Made by a program: the position numbers and the translations under genes. From UBA9732 sp963599445 (GTDB taxonomy: Bacteria; Spirochaetota; Spirochaetia; Sphaerochaetales; Sphaerochaetaceae): DNA of 64,000 bases. Every line of letters begins with the position of its first letter. Position 1 is the stretch's first letter. Below are positions 49,952 through 59,607 of this stretch, piece after piece. The DNA lies in the NCBI GenBank assembly GCA_963599445.1, contig CAVBWZ010000012.1, forward strand, positions 1 to 64,000, given 5' to 3'. The notes beneath the pieces are model-generated. The model worked only from the letters and a program-made list of their open reading frames with translations, was not told the origin of the DNA and did no database searches.

Positions 49952-50833
49952 ATGAACAACAACAAATTCGTTGGAAAGGTAGGTATTGGAGAGATACTCA
50001 CGTATGTTGTCCTCATCCTCGTGCTTCTGTTCACCATAATGCCGCTTCTCTTCATGGTGACTGCGGCCTTCATGGATGCGAAGCAGATCATGGCCATGCC
50101 ATACACTTGGATTCCAAGCAGCAAGTACTTCACGACATCCTCCAGGACGTTCTTCACGAACTTCCAGAAGGCCATCGTTGGAAACCACAACGACCATATC
50201 TTCTTCAGGAACCTGTGGAACTCCCTTATAGTGGCGTTCACCTGTGCCTTGACGACGGTTCTTCTGGCTTCGCTGTGTGGCTATGGACTTGCAAAGTTCA
50301 ACTTCAAGGGCAAGACGGTCGTATTCATGGCAATCATGAGTACAATGATGATTCCCTTCGAGGCCATCATGATTCCGTTGTATCTTGTCGCTTCCAAGCT
50401 CAAGATAATCAACACCATCCCAGGTCTCATAATCCCGTTCCTTGTAAGCGCCTTTGGTGTCTTCCAGATGAGGCAGTACCTCATAACGTTCCCAAGCGAA
50501 TACCTGGACGCCGCCAGAGTGGACGGCCTTACGGAATTTGGAATCTATGCAAGGATAGTCCTTCCAAACTCGACTCCTGTCATTGCTACCCTTGGAATCC
50601 TGTCGTTCAGGAACCAATGGGACAACCTCCTTTGGCCTCTGCTCTGCTCACAGGCCGAGAAGATGAAGACCATCCCTCTGTACATCTCCAAGTTCGCAGA
50701 GGAGAAGCAGACGGACGAAGGAGCCCTCATGGCCTGCGCCCTGCTGGCTTCCATTCCAATGTTCATCCTGTTCTTCTCGCTTTCCAAGTACTTCCTCGGC
50801 GGTGCTGCGGTATACGAATCAAGAAAGGGTTGA
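49952..50833 (+). CDS. CUT1 sugar ABC transporter permease (MalG-like)
   Basis: A 293-residue permease with six predicted membrane helices. The EAA motif is YLDAARVDGLTEFGIYARIVLP and the family ending AVYESRKG is present. GGAGG precedes the ATG. Partner of the 49010 permease. The HAD phosphatase gene begins 9 bases after its stop and probably belongs to the same operon, perhaps acting on an imported sugar phosphate. Confidence 0.92.
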   Translation: MNNNKFVGKVGIGEILTYVVLILVLLFTIMPLLFMVTAAFMDAKQIMAMPYTWIPSSKYFTTSSRTFFTNFQKAIVGNHNDHIFFRNLWNSLIVAFTCALTTVLLASLCGYGLAKFNFKGKTVVFMAIMSTMMIPFEAIMIPLYLVASKLKIINTIPGLIIPFLVSAFGVFQMRQYLITFPSEYLDAARVDGLTEFGIYARIVLPNSTPVIATLGILSFRNQWDNLLWPLLCSQAEKMKTIPLYISKFAEEKQTDEGALMACALLASIPMFILFFSLSKYFLGGAAVYESRKG

Positions 50834-50842
50834 TTTCCTTGT

Positions 50843-51421
50843 ATGGCAAAACTATATGTCTTTGATTTGGGAGGCGTTGTCCTAAAGAACATCGACTTCC
50901 GCGACAGAATGATCGAACTCCTTGGCGTGGATGCCAAGGAGTTCCTTGTAGAGTACAGACACTACGATTTTCCAATCATGGACGGAAACTACGACATCCA
51001 CGATTTCTACAGGCATTTGGAGCATGTCTTTGGCGTAAAGGTTCCTGGCGACCCTTTCAAGGATCTTTTCCATCCTGTAGAGAACGCTCCCATGGTGGAG
51101 CTCATCAAGGCCCTCAAGGCCCGTGGAAGCCGTGTAGTGTGCGCCACGAACAACTGCACTCCCCATTGGAACATAATCCAGGAGAAGGGTTGGGACAAGC
51201 TCTTCGATGCCTGCTACGTTTCGCATCTCATTGGCCTTACAAAGCCTTCAAGGGCTTTCTTCAATTACGTCCTGTCCCACGAAGGTGTGGAAGGGGAGGA
51301 TGTCGTCTTCCTTGACGACTACGAGGAGAACATCCTTGGGGCAAGGGCTTTGGGTATAAACGCCCTTTGGTATGACACAAAGCTCTTGGACAAGGATCTG
51401 ATGACGGTCCTTGATATGTAG
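50843..51421 (+). CDS. HAD-superfamily phosphatase (YihX-like, subfamily IA)
   Basis: A 192-residue HAD hydrolase. Motif I is VFDLGGVVL, with the second Asp replaced by Gly as in YihX-type enzymes. Motif II is the CATNN strand, motif III the Lys in GLTKPSRAFFN, and motif IV VFLDDYEEN. The YihX group dephosphorylates glucose-1-phosphate or similar sugars, which suits its position at the end of a sugar-import operon. The exact substrate is unknown. Confidence 0.85.
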   Translation: MAKLYVFDLGGVVLKNIDFRDRMIELLGVDAKEFLVEYRHYDFPIMDGNYDIHDFYRHLEHVFGVKVPGDPFKDLFHPVENAPMVELIKALKARGSRVVCATNNCTPHWNIIQEKGWDKLFDACYVSHLIGLTKPSRAFFNYVLSHEGVEGEDVVFLDDYEENILGARALGINALWYDTKLLDKDLMTVLDM

Positions 51422-51434
51422 TTCAACGTATAGT

Positions 51435-52283
51435 TCAGCGAACCACGAACCTTTCCAAAGCCTCGGCGACTGCGCTGTTGTTGCAGTCGTTTTCCGTTAT
51501 ATAGCGGGCAACCGCCTTTATGTCGTCAGGTGCGTTCTTCACCGTCACGGGAACGCCTACGATTCTAAGCATGTCTATGTCGTTGTAATAGTCTCCTATG
51601 GCAAGGACGTTGCCTCTTTCTATGCCATAGTGGCGGCACAGGGCATCGACGGCGGTTCCCTTGTTCACTCCCTTTGGAACTATCTCAAGGTACATTGGAG
51701 AGGATAGGAAGCAGTCCACTTCATTGGAGTACCTTTCAAGGATGGCGTCCATGAGCCTTTTCACTTTGTCCGTGTCGCTGTGGACCCCCAAAAGCTTGTT
51801 GGGGCTTGTGTGGTTGAAGAACTCTGTCAAATTCTCAACGACTCCAATGGTGTCGGTGGCATCGGCCTCCGATTTGACCCAGTCGGGATGTCCCGGGTCT
51901 ATGTACCAGTCGTTGCGGTGGTATGCAAAGCAAAGGCACCCCATGGCCTTTATGAGGTCGTTTATCTTGGTCGCAAGCCTTCCGTCCACGATGTTCTCTT
52001 CTATTATCGTTCCGTCCCAGTCCTCTATGAGGCAGCCTCCCAAGGATGGCACGACGCCCGTTATCCCAATCTCGTTCATGTAGCGTCTTACGGACGGTGC
52101 AATGCGGCCCGATATTATCGCAAAGTGTATTCCTTCCTCCAAAACGGCCTTTCGTATGGCCTCTCTGTTTCTTGGGGAGAGCTTCTTGTAGTCGTCGACG
52201 AGGGTGCTGTCGACATCGCTGCATATCAGTTTCGTCTTCATTGCATTACTATTGGAATTGTTCATTTTGCGTGTCCCATCCAT
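51435..52283 (-). CDS. Cof-type HAD hydrolase
   Basis: A 282-residue HAD phosphatase of the Cof/YbiV type. Motif I is CSDVDSTLVDD, motif II is AIISGR, a large C2 cap occupies the middle, and the end has GVNKGTAVDAL and IGDYYNDIDMLR. Such enzymes dephosphorylate sugar phosphates and flavin or pyridoxal cofactors. The ATG at 52283 is chosen because GAGGAG lies 7 bases upstream; the internal Met at 52241 lies nearer to motif I but has no ribosome site. Convergent with the previous gene. Confidence 0.87.
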   Translation of the reverse strand: MDGTRKMNNSNSNAMKTKLICSDVDSTLVDDYKKLSPRNREAIRKAVLEEGIHFAIISGRIAPSVRRYMNEIGITGVVPSLGGCLIEDWDGTIIEENIVDGRLATKINDLIKAMGCLCFAYHRNDWYIDPGHPDWVKSEADATDTIGVVENLTEFFNHTSPNKLLGVHSDTDKVKRLMDAILERYSNEVDCFLSSPMYLEIVPKGVNKGTAVDALCRHYGIERGNVLAIGDYYNDIDMLRIVGVPVTVKNAPDDIKAVARYITENDCNNSAVAEALERFVVR

Positions 52284-52352
52284 AAAGTTGCTCCTCAATG
52301 AAAGACTTTTAATGTATGATTGTCAAGAAGAGGTTTTGATGGAGGTTTCGCT

Positions 52353-53429
52353 TTGAAGAGATTCCTTAAAGTCCTGTTAGGCATCGTGGCGTTCGTTCTG
52401 TTGGTTGTTCTCATCTATGTGGCGTATGTTCTCATCGACTACCACAGACTGGACGACAATATGGTCCTTGCTGTTGAGGACCCCGTTTCGCCTCAAAGGT
52501 CTGTCCCTGTAGGCACGCAGCAGAGCATCGTTTCGTGGAACATAGGTTTTGGGGCGTATGAGGACGACTATGACTTCTTCATGGACGGCGGTAGGCAGTC
52601 CTGGGCCAAGAGCAAGGAAGATCTAGAGGCCAACATGTCCAAGATAGGAGCTGCTTTGAAGACTTTGGACGCACCGTTCAACCTCATCCAGGAAGTGGAC
52701 TTCGATGCGACACGGTCATATCACGTTGACGAAAGGACGTACATAACTCATGCCCTTGAGGGTCAGAACCATGTGTTCGCCCAGAACTACGATTCTCCGT
52801 TCCTTTTCTATCCGTTCTACCAGCCGCACGGAAAGTCCAGGGCCGGAATCATGACGTTCTCCGTCTACTCCATTGCAAGCGCCGTGCGCCGCAGCCTGCC
52901 GATAGAGGACTCGCTCATGAAGCTCGTGGATCTTGACCGCTGCTACAGCGTGTCGCGCATCCCAACTGACAACGGAAGGGAGCTTGTGCTGTACAATCTT
53001 CACCTATCTGCATATACATCAGATGGCACGATTGCCATAGAGCAGCTTGAAATGCTCCTTTCCGACATGCAGGCGGAATACGAGAAGGGAAACTACTGCA
53101 TTGGCGGCGGCGACTTCAACAAGGATGTCGTAGGCCGTGGAGTGGAGGCCTTTGGCATAGAGGAGACTGAGTTCTCGTGGGCCCAGCCAATCCCAGCAGA
53201 GGTGTTCGAGTCCAAAGAGATACGTCTGGTAGCACCATACGATGAGTCCAATCCCATCGCCAGCTGCCGCAACCCAAGCGAGGCCTATTGGGAAGGCCAG
53301 TATCAGATAACGGTGGACGGCTTCCTGGTAAGTCCAAACGTAACTGTGATGGAGAGCCATGTTGTTGATGAGCGCTTTGAGTGCTCGGACCACAACCCTG
53401 TGTATATGACGTTCGTTCTTGAGCCTTGA
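52353..53429 (+). CDS. Membrane-anchored endonuclease/exonuclease/phosphatase-family protein
   Basis: A 358-residue protein with one N-terminal membrane segment (FLKVLLGIVAFVLLVVLIYVAYVL) followed by an EEP domain facing outward. Motifs: VSWNIGFGA, LIQEVDFDATR, NLHLSAY, GGDFNKD and SDHNPVYMTF. It is the second EEP protein in the window and not close in sequence to the lipoprotein at 11871. The start is a TTG at 52353 with GGAGG 7 bases before it. The substrate may be a phosphodiester in DNA, lipid or inositol phosphates. Confidence 0.8.
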   Translation: MKRFLKVLLGIVAFVLLVVLIYVAYVLIDYHRLDDNMVLAVEDPVSPQRSVPVGTQQSIVSWNIGFGAYEDDYDFFMDGGRQSWAKSKEDLEANMSKIGAALKTLDAPFNLIQEVDFDATRSYHVDERTYITHALEGQNHVFAQNYDSPFLFYPFYQPHGKSRAGIMTFSVYSIASAVRRSLPIEDSLMKLVDLDRCYSVSRIPTDNGRELVLYNLHLSAYTSDGTIAIEQLEMLLSDMQAEYEKGNYCIGGGDFNKDVVGRGVEAFGIEETEFSWAQPIPAEVFESKEIRLVAPYDESNPIASCRNPSEAYWEGQYQITVDGFLVSPNVTVMESHVVDERFECSDHNPVYMTFVLEP

Positions 53430-53473
53430 ATGTGGATTTTTGTGTGTTTGCGACCGTTTGGGACATCGGTCTG

Positions 53474-53509
53474 TTGAAAAAATGCGTTCAAGTAGGTAAA
53501 TGATTCGTT
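53474..53509 (+). promoter_or_regulatory. Response-regulator promoter, possibly leaderless
   Basis: TTGAAA (53474-53479), 17-base spacer, TAAATG (53497-53502, weak -10), seven bases to the ATG at 53510. There is no ribosome site before the ATG. Confidence 0.45.
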
Positions 53510-54292
53510 ATGAAGTTGATATATATCGTGGAAGACCATAGCGTGATAAGGGAGGGCGTGAGGAGATACCTTGAGCTTGCGGGATACAAGGCCATGTCGT
53601 TTCCAAATCTGGCCTCTGCCCGTGAGGCTTTCAGAATAAAGAAGGCCGACCTGTTGATTCAGGATGTCATGCTTCCTGACGGGGATGGATTCGAATTCGT
53701 GAAGGAGCTTCGCAGTACATGCGATGTCCCGGTCATCTTCATGACGGCAAGGATCGCCGAGGAGGACCGCATCCACGGCTTTGAACTTGGTGCCGACGAC
53801 TATATAACCAAGCCTTTCTCTCCAAAGGAGCTGGTGCTCAGGGTCCAGGCGATATTCAGGCGCATAGACGGCACTTCCGTAGAAGACGGTGCATCAAACG
53901 GCGTTGTCTCCAGCCTGCGGTTCTTCAGGGCCGGCCCGTCTTCAATGCTTTTCAGCGAAGCCGAGCACCGCATCGAGGTCGATGGTGTTTCCATGTCGTT
54001 GACTGCGGCCGAGTGGCGAATATTGACGCTTCTTATCGAAAACTCAAATAGGGTCATTCCTAGGTCCGAGATGCTTCAGAAATGCTTCGACTATTCGTCT
54101 GAGGCCTACGAGAGGATCGTTGACACGCACATAAAGAACCTTAGGGCCAAGCTTGGCGATGCGCCTTGGATAGAGACCGTTAGGGGCTACGGCTACAGGT
54201 TCATAGGATATGCATCCGAGCCTGGGCTGTCCGATGTGAAGAACGCATCCGGCATGAAGGGCGAATACGGAACAGAGGAAGAGGATAGATGA
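53510..54292 (+). CDS. OmpR-family response regulator
   Basis: A 260-residue regulator with a receiver domain (phosphoacceptor Asp52 in IQDVMLPDGDG, Lys101 in ITKPFSP) and a winged-helix DNA-binding domain ending ETVRGYGYRFIGY. A linker of about 40 residues separates them, and the C-terminal tail of about 25 residues is longer than usual. It overlaps the sensor kinase start by 4 bases (ATGA). No ribosome site is seen. Confidence 0.93.
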   Translation: MKLIYIVEDHSVIREGVRRYLELAGYKAMSFPNLASAREAFRIKKADLLIQDVMLPDGDGFEFVKELRSTCDVPVIFMTARIAEEDRIHGFELGADDYITKPFSPKELVLRVQAIFRRIDGTSVEDGASNGVVSSLRFFRAGPSSMLFSEAEHRIEVDGVSMSLTAAEWRILTLLIENSNRVIPRSEMLQKCFDYSSEAYERIVDTHIKNLRAKLGDAPWIETVRGYGYRFIGYASEPGLSDVKNASGMKGEYGTEEEDR

Positions 54293-55833
54293 AAAAGGCC
54301 TTCTTCAAGTACTTCATAAGCATATTCTCCATAACCGTCGTGACGATCCTCCTTCAAAGCATCATCCTTGTGGTGCAGTATTCGCACAGCCAGACCAAGT
54401 GGAGGACCAGCGTCTACAACGATTTCGTGGATGCCTTGGAGGAGAGCATAGAAAGCGGACGCTTCAAGGACTTTGGCCTTGGAAGCCTGAGGCTTATAAT
54501 GTCGTCCTTGGATGACAACAGGGTATCGGGCTACGTGGTCAGAGACACCAAGGGCAGTACAATGTTCACCTTTGGAAAGACATCAGAGGGCAGGATGCTT
54601 GCAGCCATACTTCCTGCCGACCAGGAGCCATCGGCCTCATCTGCATCAGATGGAAGGCTCATGTCCACGGATTCTCACAACACGGTGAGGCTCAACGTCG
54701 TGTTCTCGGACGATTCCCTGGAAAGCGTGGAGGGCTCGGATGCCTTTGTCCTGTCCAGCGATGCAGACAGCTTCATGGTCGTGGAACGAAAATCCCCCTA
54801 CGGCAAGTACCAGACGTATCTTGTTCTCCCAAATGCAATAAATGCCGATGACATAGTGGGTTCCATAACATTGGCCTTCGAAGGGGAGGATCTTTTCATA
54901 ATAGACCTTTTGACATACTCCCCAAGGACCTACGCCTACTCCAAGGATGTCTTCGACTCCTGTCTTAGAGGTGTGGTGGTGTCGATTCCTGTGTGTCTTG
55001 TAATAGCATTGATCGCCGCATGGGTCATAAGCTCCCGTAACATAAGGTTCATAGACAACGTGCGCAATGCATTGAAGAAACTGGCAAGGGGAGAGACCAA
55101 TGTCAAGCTTGAGCGCAACCACAACAGCGAGCTTGATGAGATCTCCATTGCCGTAGAGGACCTGGACGAGGAGCTTCAGAAGAACGCCATGAGCCGTAGG
55201 GCTTGGCTCAGCAGTATATCCCATGACCTCAACACACCGGCAAGTGCAATCAAGATGATGGTGGACGGCATGGGTGACGGAGTGTTCCCTCTTGATGAAA
55301 CATCAATTGAGGAGCTTCGCAGGGAATCCGATACCCTCAACGAGCGTATAGGCAAGGTCATAGACTTCTCCTCCATGCAGGCGGACTCTACGCCCGTCAT
55401 AGACGAGGTTCCCGTGGCGGTGCTTGAGAACTGCATAGTGAACAGTCTTCCTTTCCTGAAGGATGGCTCCAGACATGTAACGTTTGAGCATGTTTCAGAC
55501 AATGTGAAATGCGATGTGGTACTCATGACACGTGCCTGCATGGAGCTTATAAAGAACGCATTCGAATATGGAGAGGTCGATGGTCCTGTCGTCCTCCGCG
55601 CAGGAGAAGACGCCCGTGGTTGCTTCGTATGCGTAGAGAACAAGGGCTCTATTCCAAAGGACATCGAGGACGGAAGCTTCCTTGAACCTTGGATAAGGGG
55701 TGACTGGTCCAGAACCAGAGGTGGTTCAGGCCTTGGCCTTCCAATAGTATGCACCGTAGCCAGACTCCACGGCGGGGCTGTGGCTTTGGAGAATGTGGAA
55801 GGCGGTATGGTGAGGGCTACGATTCGTTGGTAG
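54289..55833 (+). CDS. Sensor histidine kinase
   Basis: A 514-residue kinase with a TM near residues 8-29, an extracytoplasmic domain of about 200 residues, a second TM near 235-255, and a HAMP-like linker with ALKKLARGETNVKLER. The HisKA H-box SISHDLNTPA contains His312. The HATPase region has the N-box ELIKNAFEYG and the G-box GGSGLGLPIV. It is coupled to the response regulator. The stimulus is unknown; the neighbouring copA gene is on the opposite strand and convergent, so a copper link is only speculative. Confidence 0.93.
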   Translation: MKKAFFKYFISIFSITVVTILLQSIILVVQYSHSQTKWRTSVYNDFVDALEESIESGRFKDFGLGSLRLIMSSLDDNRVSGYVVRDTKGSTMFTFGKTSEGRMLAAILPADQEPSASSASDGRLMSTDSHNTVRLNVVFSDDSLESVEGSDAFVLSSDADSFMVVERKSPYGKYQTYLVLPNAINADDIVGSITLAFEGEDLFIIDLLTYSPRTYAYSKDVFDSCLRGVVVSIPVCLVIALIAAWVISSRNIRFIDNVRNALKKLARGETNVKLERNHNSELDEISIAVEDLDEELQKNAMSRRAWLSSISHDLNTPASAIKMMVDGMGDGVFPLDETSIEELRRESDTLNERIGKVIDFSSMQADSTPVIDEVPVAVLENCIVNSLPFLKDGSRHVTFEHVSDNVKCDVVLMTRACMELIKNAFEYGEVDGPVVLRAGEDARGCFVCVENKGSIPKDIEDGSFLEPWIRGDWSRTRGGSGLGLPIVCTVARLHGGAVALENVEGGMVRATIRW

Positions 55834-55871
55834 CCCTAGCTGGTTTGTTCCAGGTTCGAATGGAGACGCAC

Positions 55872-58196
55872 TCAGGCCTTGAACCTCTTGAGGCTCAAGG
55901 CGTTGAGCACGACGGACAGGCTTGAAAGGCTCATGCACAGCGCCGCTATCATTGGATCAAGCGTTGGTCCTCCAAACAGTGTGAGAAGTCCCGCCGCAAC
56001 TGGAATTCCAAGCGTATTGTAGAAGAATGCCCAGAACAGGCTGTGTTTTATGTTCCTGATGGTCGCTCTGCTAAGGCGTATTGCAGTAGGTACTGAGTTG
56101 AGGTTGCTGTTCATGATCACAACGTCTGCAACCTGCATTGCGGCATCCGTTCCACAGCCCATTGCAATGCCTATGCCTGCTTTTTCAAGGGCAGGTGCAT
56201 CGTTTATGCCATCGCCAACCATTATGCTGTCCTTTGCCTTTTCTATGAACGAGAGCTTGTCCTGTGGCATGAGCGATGCATGGAAACCGTCAAGACCCGC
56301 CTGCTTTGCAATGACTGCGGCTGTCTTCTGGTTGTCTCCTGTAAGCATGGTGGATTCAAGTCCAAGCCCACGGAGCTTTGCAACCGCTTCCTTCGCCTCC
56401 GGCCTCAAGGTGTCCTCTATCATGACAAGTCCCTTGTACTGACCGTTGAGCGCAACGTATATCTGAGCTTGGGCGTCCTCCTTTGGCATCTCTATGTTGT
56501 TGTCCTCCATGAGGGCTCTGTTTCCTGCAAGGATCACACCCTCTGGAACGGTCGCCCTTATGCCTTTGCCTACTATGGCTTCGAAGGAGACGCCTTCAGC
56601 GGAGTCTGAAGCTCCGAGTCTTTCTATCGTGCAGCTTTGGTCGCATTCTTTGCCTTCGTTTCCATTGTTTCCATTGCCGCCCTCTATGGCGTTCTTCGAG
56701 GCTTCGTCCTCGTATGCTTCAAGGATGGCCTTTGCGTAGGGGTGTTCGGATCTGCGCTCGGCCAATGCGGCTAAGCGGAGCGTGCCAAAATCGGTATAGA
56801 ATGAGACTTTGGGCTTTCCTTGGGTCAGAGTCCCTGTCTTGTCGAACATGACGGTTTTCATGCTGGATAGCTGTTCGAGGGCCTGTGCACTGCGAAAGAG
56901 TATTCCAAGTGAGGCCGCCTTGCCGGTCGAGACCATTATTGCAATTGGGGTGGCAAGTCCAAGTGAGCATGGGCAGGCTATGACGAGTACGCTTACGGCG
57001 CACCTAAGGGCGAACGAGATGTCTCGTCCTGCAAGAAGCCATGCAACGAGGGTGACAAGCGAGATCGACATGACGATTGGCACGAACACTCCCGATACCT
57101 TGTCCGCAAGCCTTGCTATTGGGGCCTTGGATGCCTGTGCCTGTTTGACCATCTCTATGATGGATGAGAGGACAGTGTCCTTGCCTATCTTCTGCGTTTT
57201 GAATATGAACGAGCCGTTGGTGTTTATCGTGGCGCCCCATACCTGAGAGCCAACCGTTTTGGATACGGGTAGGCTTTCGCCCGTGAGCATGCTTTCGTCT
57301 ATGTCGCTTGCGCCTTCCACCACGATTCCGTCTGCGGCTATCTTCTCGCCGGGATGCACCAGAATGAGGTCGCCAACCGCTATGTCCTTTGCGTCTATCT
57401 CAACGTTCTTTCCGTCCTTGACAAGCGTGGCCTTGGCCGGTGCAAGGTTCATGAGGCTTCGTATGGAGTCGCCGGCCTTCCTTCTTGACCTGAGCTCTAT
57501 GTGCTTTCCCACCATCACCAGCGTGATTATCATTGCCACGCCCTCAAAGTATAGGTGAGGGTGCTCCATTGCCATGCCCGCCATCTCCATTGCTTCCATC
57601 GTGTGGCCCATTGCCATGTGCTGGGCCGCTGTTTGTGCCGCCTGGGCATTGGCTACCGTAGTCTGTATGAGGTTCACAAGGCTGTACACAAAGCTCGCCG
57701 TCGCACCCGTGGCCACAAGGCTGTCCATGTTGGGCTGTAGCTTGAACAGGTTGAAGAACCCCTTGGTGAAGAACGTGTAGCCCGCAATCATCACCGGTAT
57801 GCATAGGGCCATCTGGATCCAGCCCGATGTCATTGGCATTGACGGCACCACCATGGGACCCATGCACAATATGAAAAGCGGAACGGTGAACGCAATGCAG
57901 GTGTAGAGCCTTATGAGGTGCATCCTCTCGCTTTTCTTCTCCTGCCTTGATTCCTCGTCGCTCATGCCTCCTTGGCTATCGTCCTGCGGTGGGAGAAGCT
58001 GGAATCCAGCTTTCTTCACTATGCTTTGAAGTTCTTCGAAGGAGACCTTCTCTTCGTCGTATACTATGGTGGCTTCTTCGGCTGCAAGGCTCACCTGGGC
58101 GCTTTCCACGCCTTCCTTTCTTGAAAGTACCCTTTCCACGGATGCACTGCACGCCGCGCAGCTCATCCCTTTGACTCTGCAAATGACTTTCTTCAT
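55872..58196 (-). CDS. copA: Copper-exporting P1B-type ATPase
   Basis: A 774-residue P1B ATPase. One N-terminal HMA domain has GMSCAACSASVERVLS. The TGES actuator motif, the membrane CPC site (VIACPCSLGLATP), the phosphorylation site DKTGTLTQG, the SEHPYAKAI motif and GDGINDAPAL are all present. A Met/His-rich loop between early membrane helices (MAMGHTMEAMEMAGMAMEHPH) may bind copper. It exports Cu(I) from the cytoplasm. No copper chaperone or CueR/CopY gene is adjacent. The ATG at 58196 has no ribosome site, and a perfect TATAAT lies 7 bases upstream. Confidence 0.95.
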   Translation of the reverse strand: MKKVICRVKGMSCAACSASVERVLSRKEGVESAQVSLAAEEATIVYDEEKVSFEELQSIVKKAGFQLLPPQDDSQGGMSDEESRQEKKSERMHLIRLYTCIAFTVPLFILCMGPMVVPSMPMTSGWIQMALCIPVMIAGYTFFTKGFFNLFKLQPNMDSLVATGATASFVYSLVNLIQTTVANAQAAQTAAQHMAMGHTMEAMEMAGMAMEHPHLYFEGVAMIITLVMVGKHIELRSRRKAGDSIRSLMNLAPAKATLVKDGKNVEIDAKDIAVGDLILVHPGEKIAADGIVVEGASDIDESMLTGESLPVSKTVGSQVWGATINTNGSFIFKTQKIGKDTVLSSIIEMVKQAQASKAPIARLADKVSGVFVPIVMSISLVTLVAWLLAGRDISFALRCAVSVLVIACPCSLGLATPIAIMVSTGKAASLGILFRSAQALEQLSSMKTVMFDKTGTLTQGKPKVSFYTDFGTLRLAALAERRSEHPYAKAILEAYEDEASKNAIEGGNGNNGNEGKECDQSCTIERLGASDSAEGVSFEAIVGKGIRATVPEGVILAGNRALMEDNNIEMPKEDAQAQIYVALNGQYKGLVMIEDTLRPEAKEAVAKLRGLGLESTMLTGDNQKTAAVIAKQAGLDGFHASLMPQDKLSFIEKAKDSIMVGDGINDAPALEKAGIGIAMGCGTDAAMQVADVVIMNSNLNSVPTAIRLSRATIRNIKHSLFWAFFYNTLGIPVAAGLLTLFGGPTLDPMIAALCMSLSSLSVVLNALSLKRFKA

Positions 58197-58232
58197 GTGT
58201 TAGATTATACTAACTGCCCTTTTCTACGGCAA
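58197..58232 (-). promoter_or_regulatory. copA promoter predicting a leaderless mRNA
   Basis: Minus-strand TTGCCG (58227-58232), 17-base spacer, TATAAT (58204-58209), then seven bases to the ATG. Confidence 0.7.
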
Positions 58233-58366
58233 GTGTTGTATCAAACGGGTGTTGTATTAAACGGTGTTGTATTAAACGGACAAGCTCTGTATGATTGCTG
58301 TCGTGTGGGTTGAACCACGATTTTTGTTTGGCTGGCATCGTCGATGTCCTAGCAAAGGAGAGTACT

Positions 58367-59200
58367 ATGGATTTCAAAAGAATTCTTACAATTCAGGACA
58401 TTTCATGTGTAGGACAGTGCTCACTCACCGTTGCACTTCCAATACTCTCCGCCTGTGGGCTTGAGACTGCAATCCTTCCTTCCGCGGTTCTTTCGACGCA
58501 TACCGGAGGATTCACCGGCTACACATTCCGCGACCTCACGGACGATATACCAGCCATAGCTGCGCATTGGGAGAAGGAAGGCATTGGCTTCGATGCCGTC
58601 TACACCGGTTATCTTGGAAGCTCAAAGCAGATTTCATACGTCATGGACATCATGTCATCTCCTCTTATGAATGCAGGGGCTTTGAAGATCGTCGACCCAG
58701 CCATGGCTGACAACGGTACCCTCTACTACGGCTTCAACAATGCCTTCGTAAAGGAAATGAAGAAGCTTTGCTCAGTTGCCGACTTCGTCCTTCCCAACAT
58801 AACGGAAGCCTGTTTTCTTACAGACCACGAGTACAAGGAAGTCTATGACGAAGCCTATATAAAGGGTCTTCTTGTAGAGCTTGCCTCATTCTGCAAAGGT
58901 ACGATTGTTCTCACAGGTGTGAGCTACGACAGCGCTTCTACAGGTGTCGTCGTCTACCATGACGGCAAGATGGACTACTACCGCCACGTCAAGATAGAGG
59001 GTGGCTGCCATGGAACAGGCGACATCTACGCCTCTGCATTCGTTGGAGCCCTCATGAACAGCCACGATGCGGTTTCATCCGCCAAGATAGCCGCTGACTA
59101 CACTGTCAAGTGCATAGAAGTCACTCAGAGCGACAAGGACCACTGGTACGGAGCCCGCTTTGAGCCGGTGTTGGGCTCTCTCATCTCCGCAGTAAGGTAA
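58367..59200 (+). CDS. pdxY: Pyridoxal/pyridoxamine kinase
   Basis: A 277-residue ribokinase-fold PLP kinase. The opening RILTIQDISCVGQCSLTVALP and the LSTHTGGFTGYTFRDLTD segment are typical of PdxK/PdxY. The ATP/anion hole motif GTGDIYASAFVGAL is near the C terminus. It phosphorylates vitamin B6 vitamers. AAAGGAG lies before the ATG at 58367; the longer frame has no ribosome site. The stop is followed directly by an extended copy of repeat family A. Confidence 0.88.
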   Translation: MDFKRILTIQDISCVGQCSLTVALPILSACGLETAILPSAVLSTHTGGFTGYTFRDLTDDIPAIAAHWEKEGIGFDAVYTGYLGSSKQISYVMDIMSSPLMNAGALKIVDPAMADNGTLYYGFNNAFVKEMKKLCSVADFVLPNITEACFLTDHEYKEVYDEAYIKGLLVELASFCKGTIVLTGVSYDSASTGVVVYHDGKMDYYRHVKIEGGCHGTGDIYASAFVGALMNSHDAVSSAKIAADYTVKCIEVTQSDKDHWYGARFEPVLGSLISAVR

Positions 59201-59310
59201 TTCTTGGTCTTTGAGTCGTCTTCTGCGTCACTGCACTCGGGTCGTACAGAGAGTACTGTCCCTTGCTCCTGTCCTTGTAGCTGAGCCAAAATCCCTGCGA
59301 ATCGAGACTC
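59201..59310 (+). repeat. Repeat family A, copy 4 (extended form)
   Basis: It begins directly after the pyridoxal kinase stop with TTCTTGGTCTTTGAGTCGTC, as in the 22828 copy. The hairpin apex GTAC-AGAGA-GTAC is at 59244-59256, and the unit ends near a CGAATCGAGACTC segment. Confidence 0.7.
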
Positions 59311-59607
59311 TTGGGCTTTTGGCTTCCACAAAAACTTGGAAAAACTCATTTCAGTGGAAGATTTTCCACTTCTTTTGCAGATTCTTCGATTTTTGTGGAA
59401 GTTTCCTCTTTGCGTTTTATATCGATTTCACAGAAAACGCGATTTAAATAGAAAAAAGTATATCGAAAACGAGAAAAACAAGATTTGGATACAAAACATT
59501 CGACTGTGTGCCAACCAAAAAACTGTTTTTGTGAAAGTTGCTTATTTTGCATCTCAACATTTTGCACGCGGTGCGTGCAAAATTTGGACAATTGTGAAAT
59601 GGTCTTT

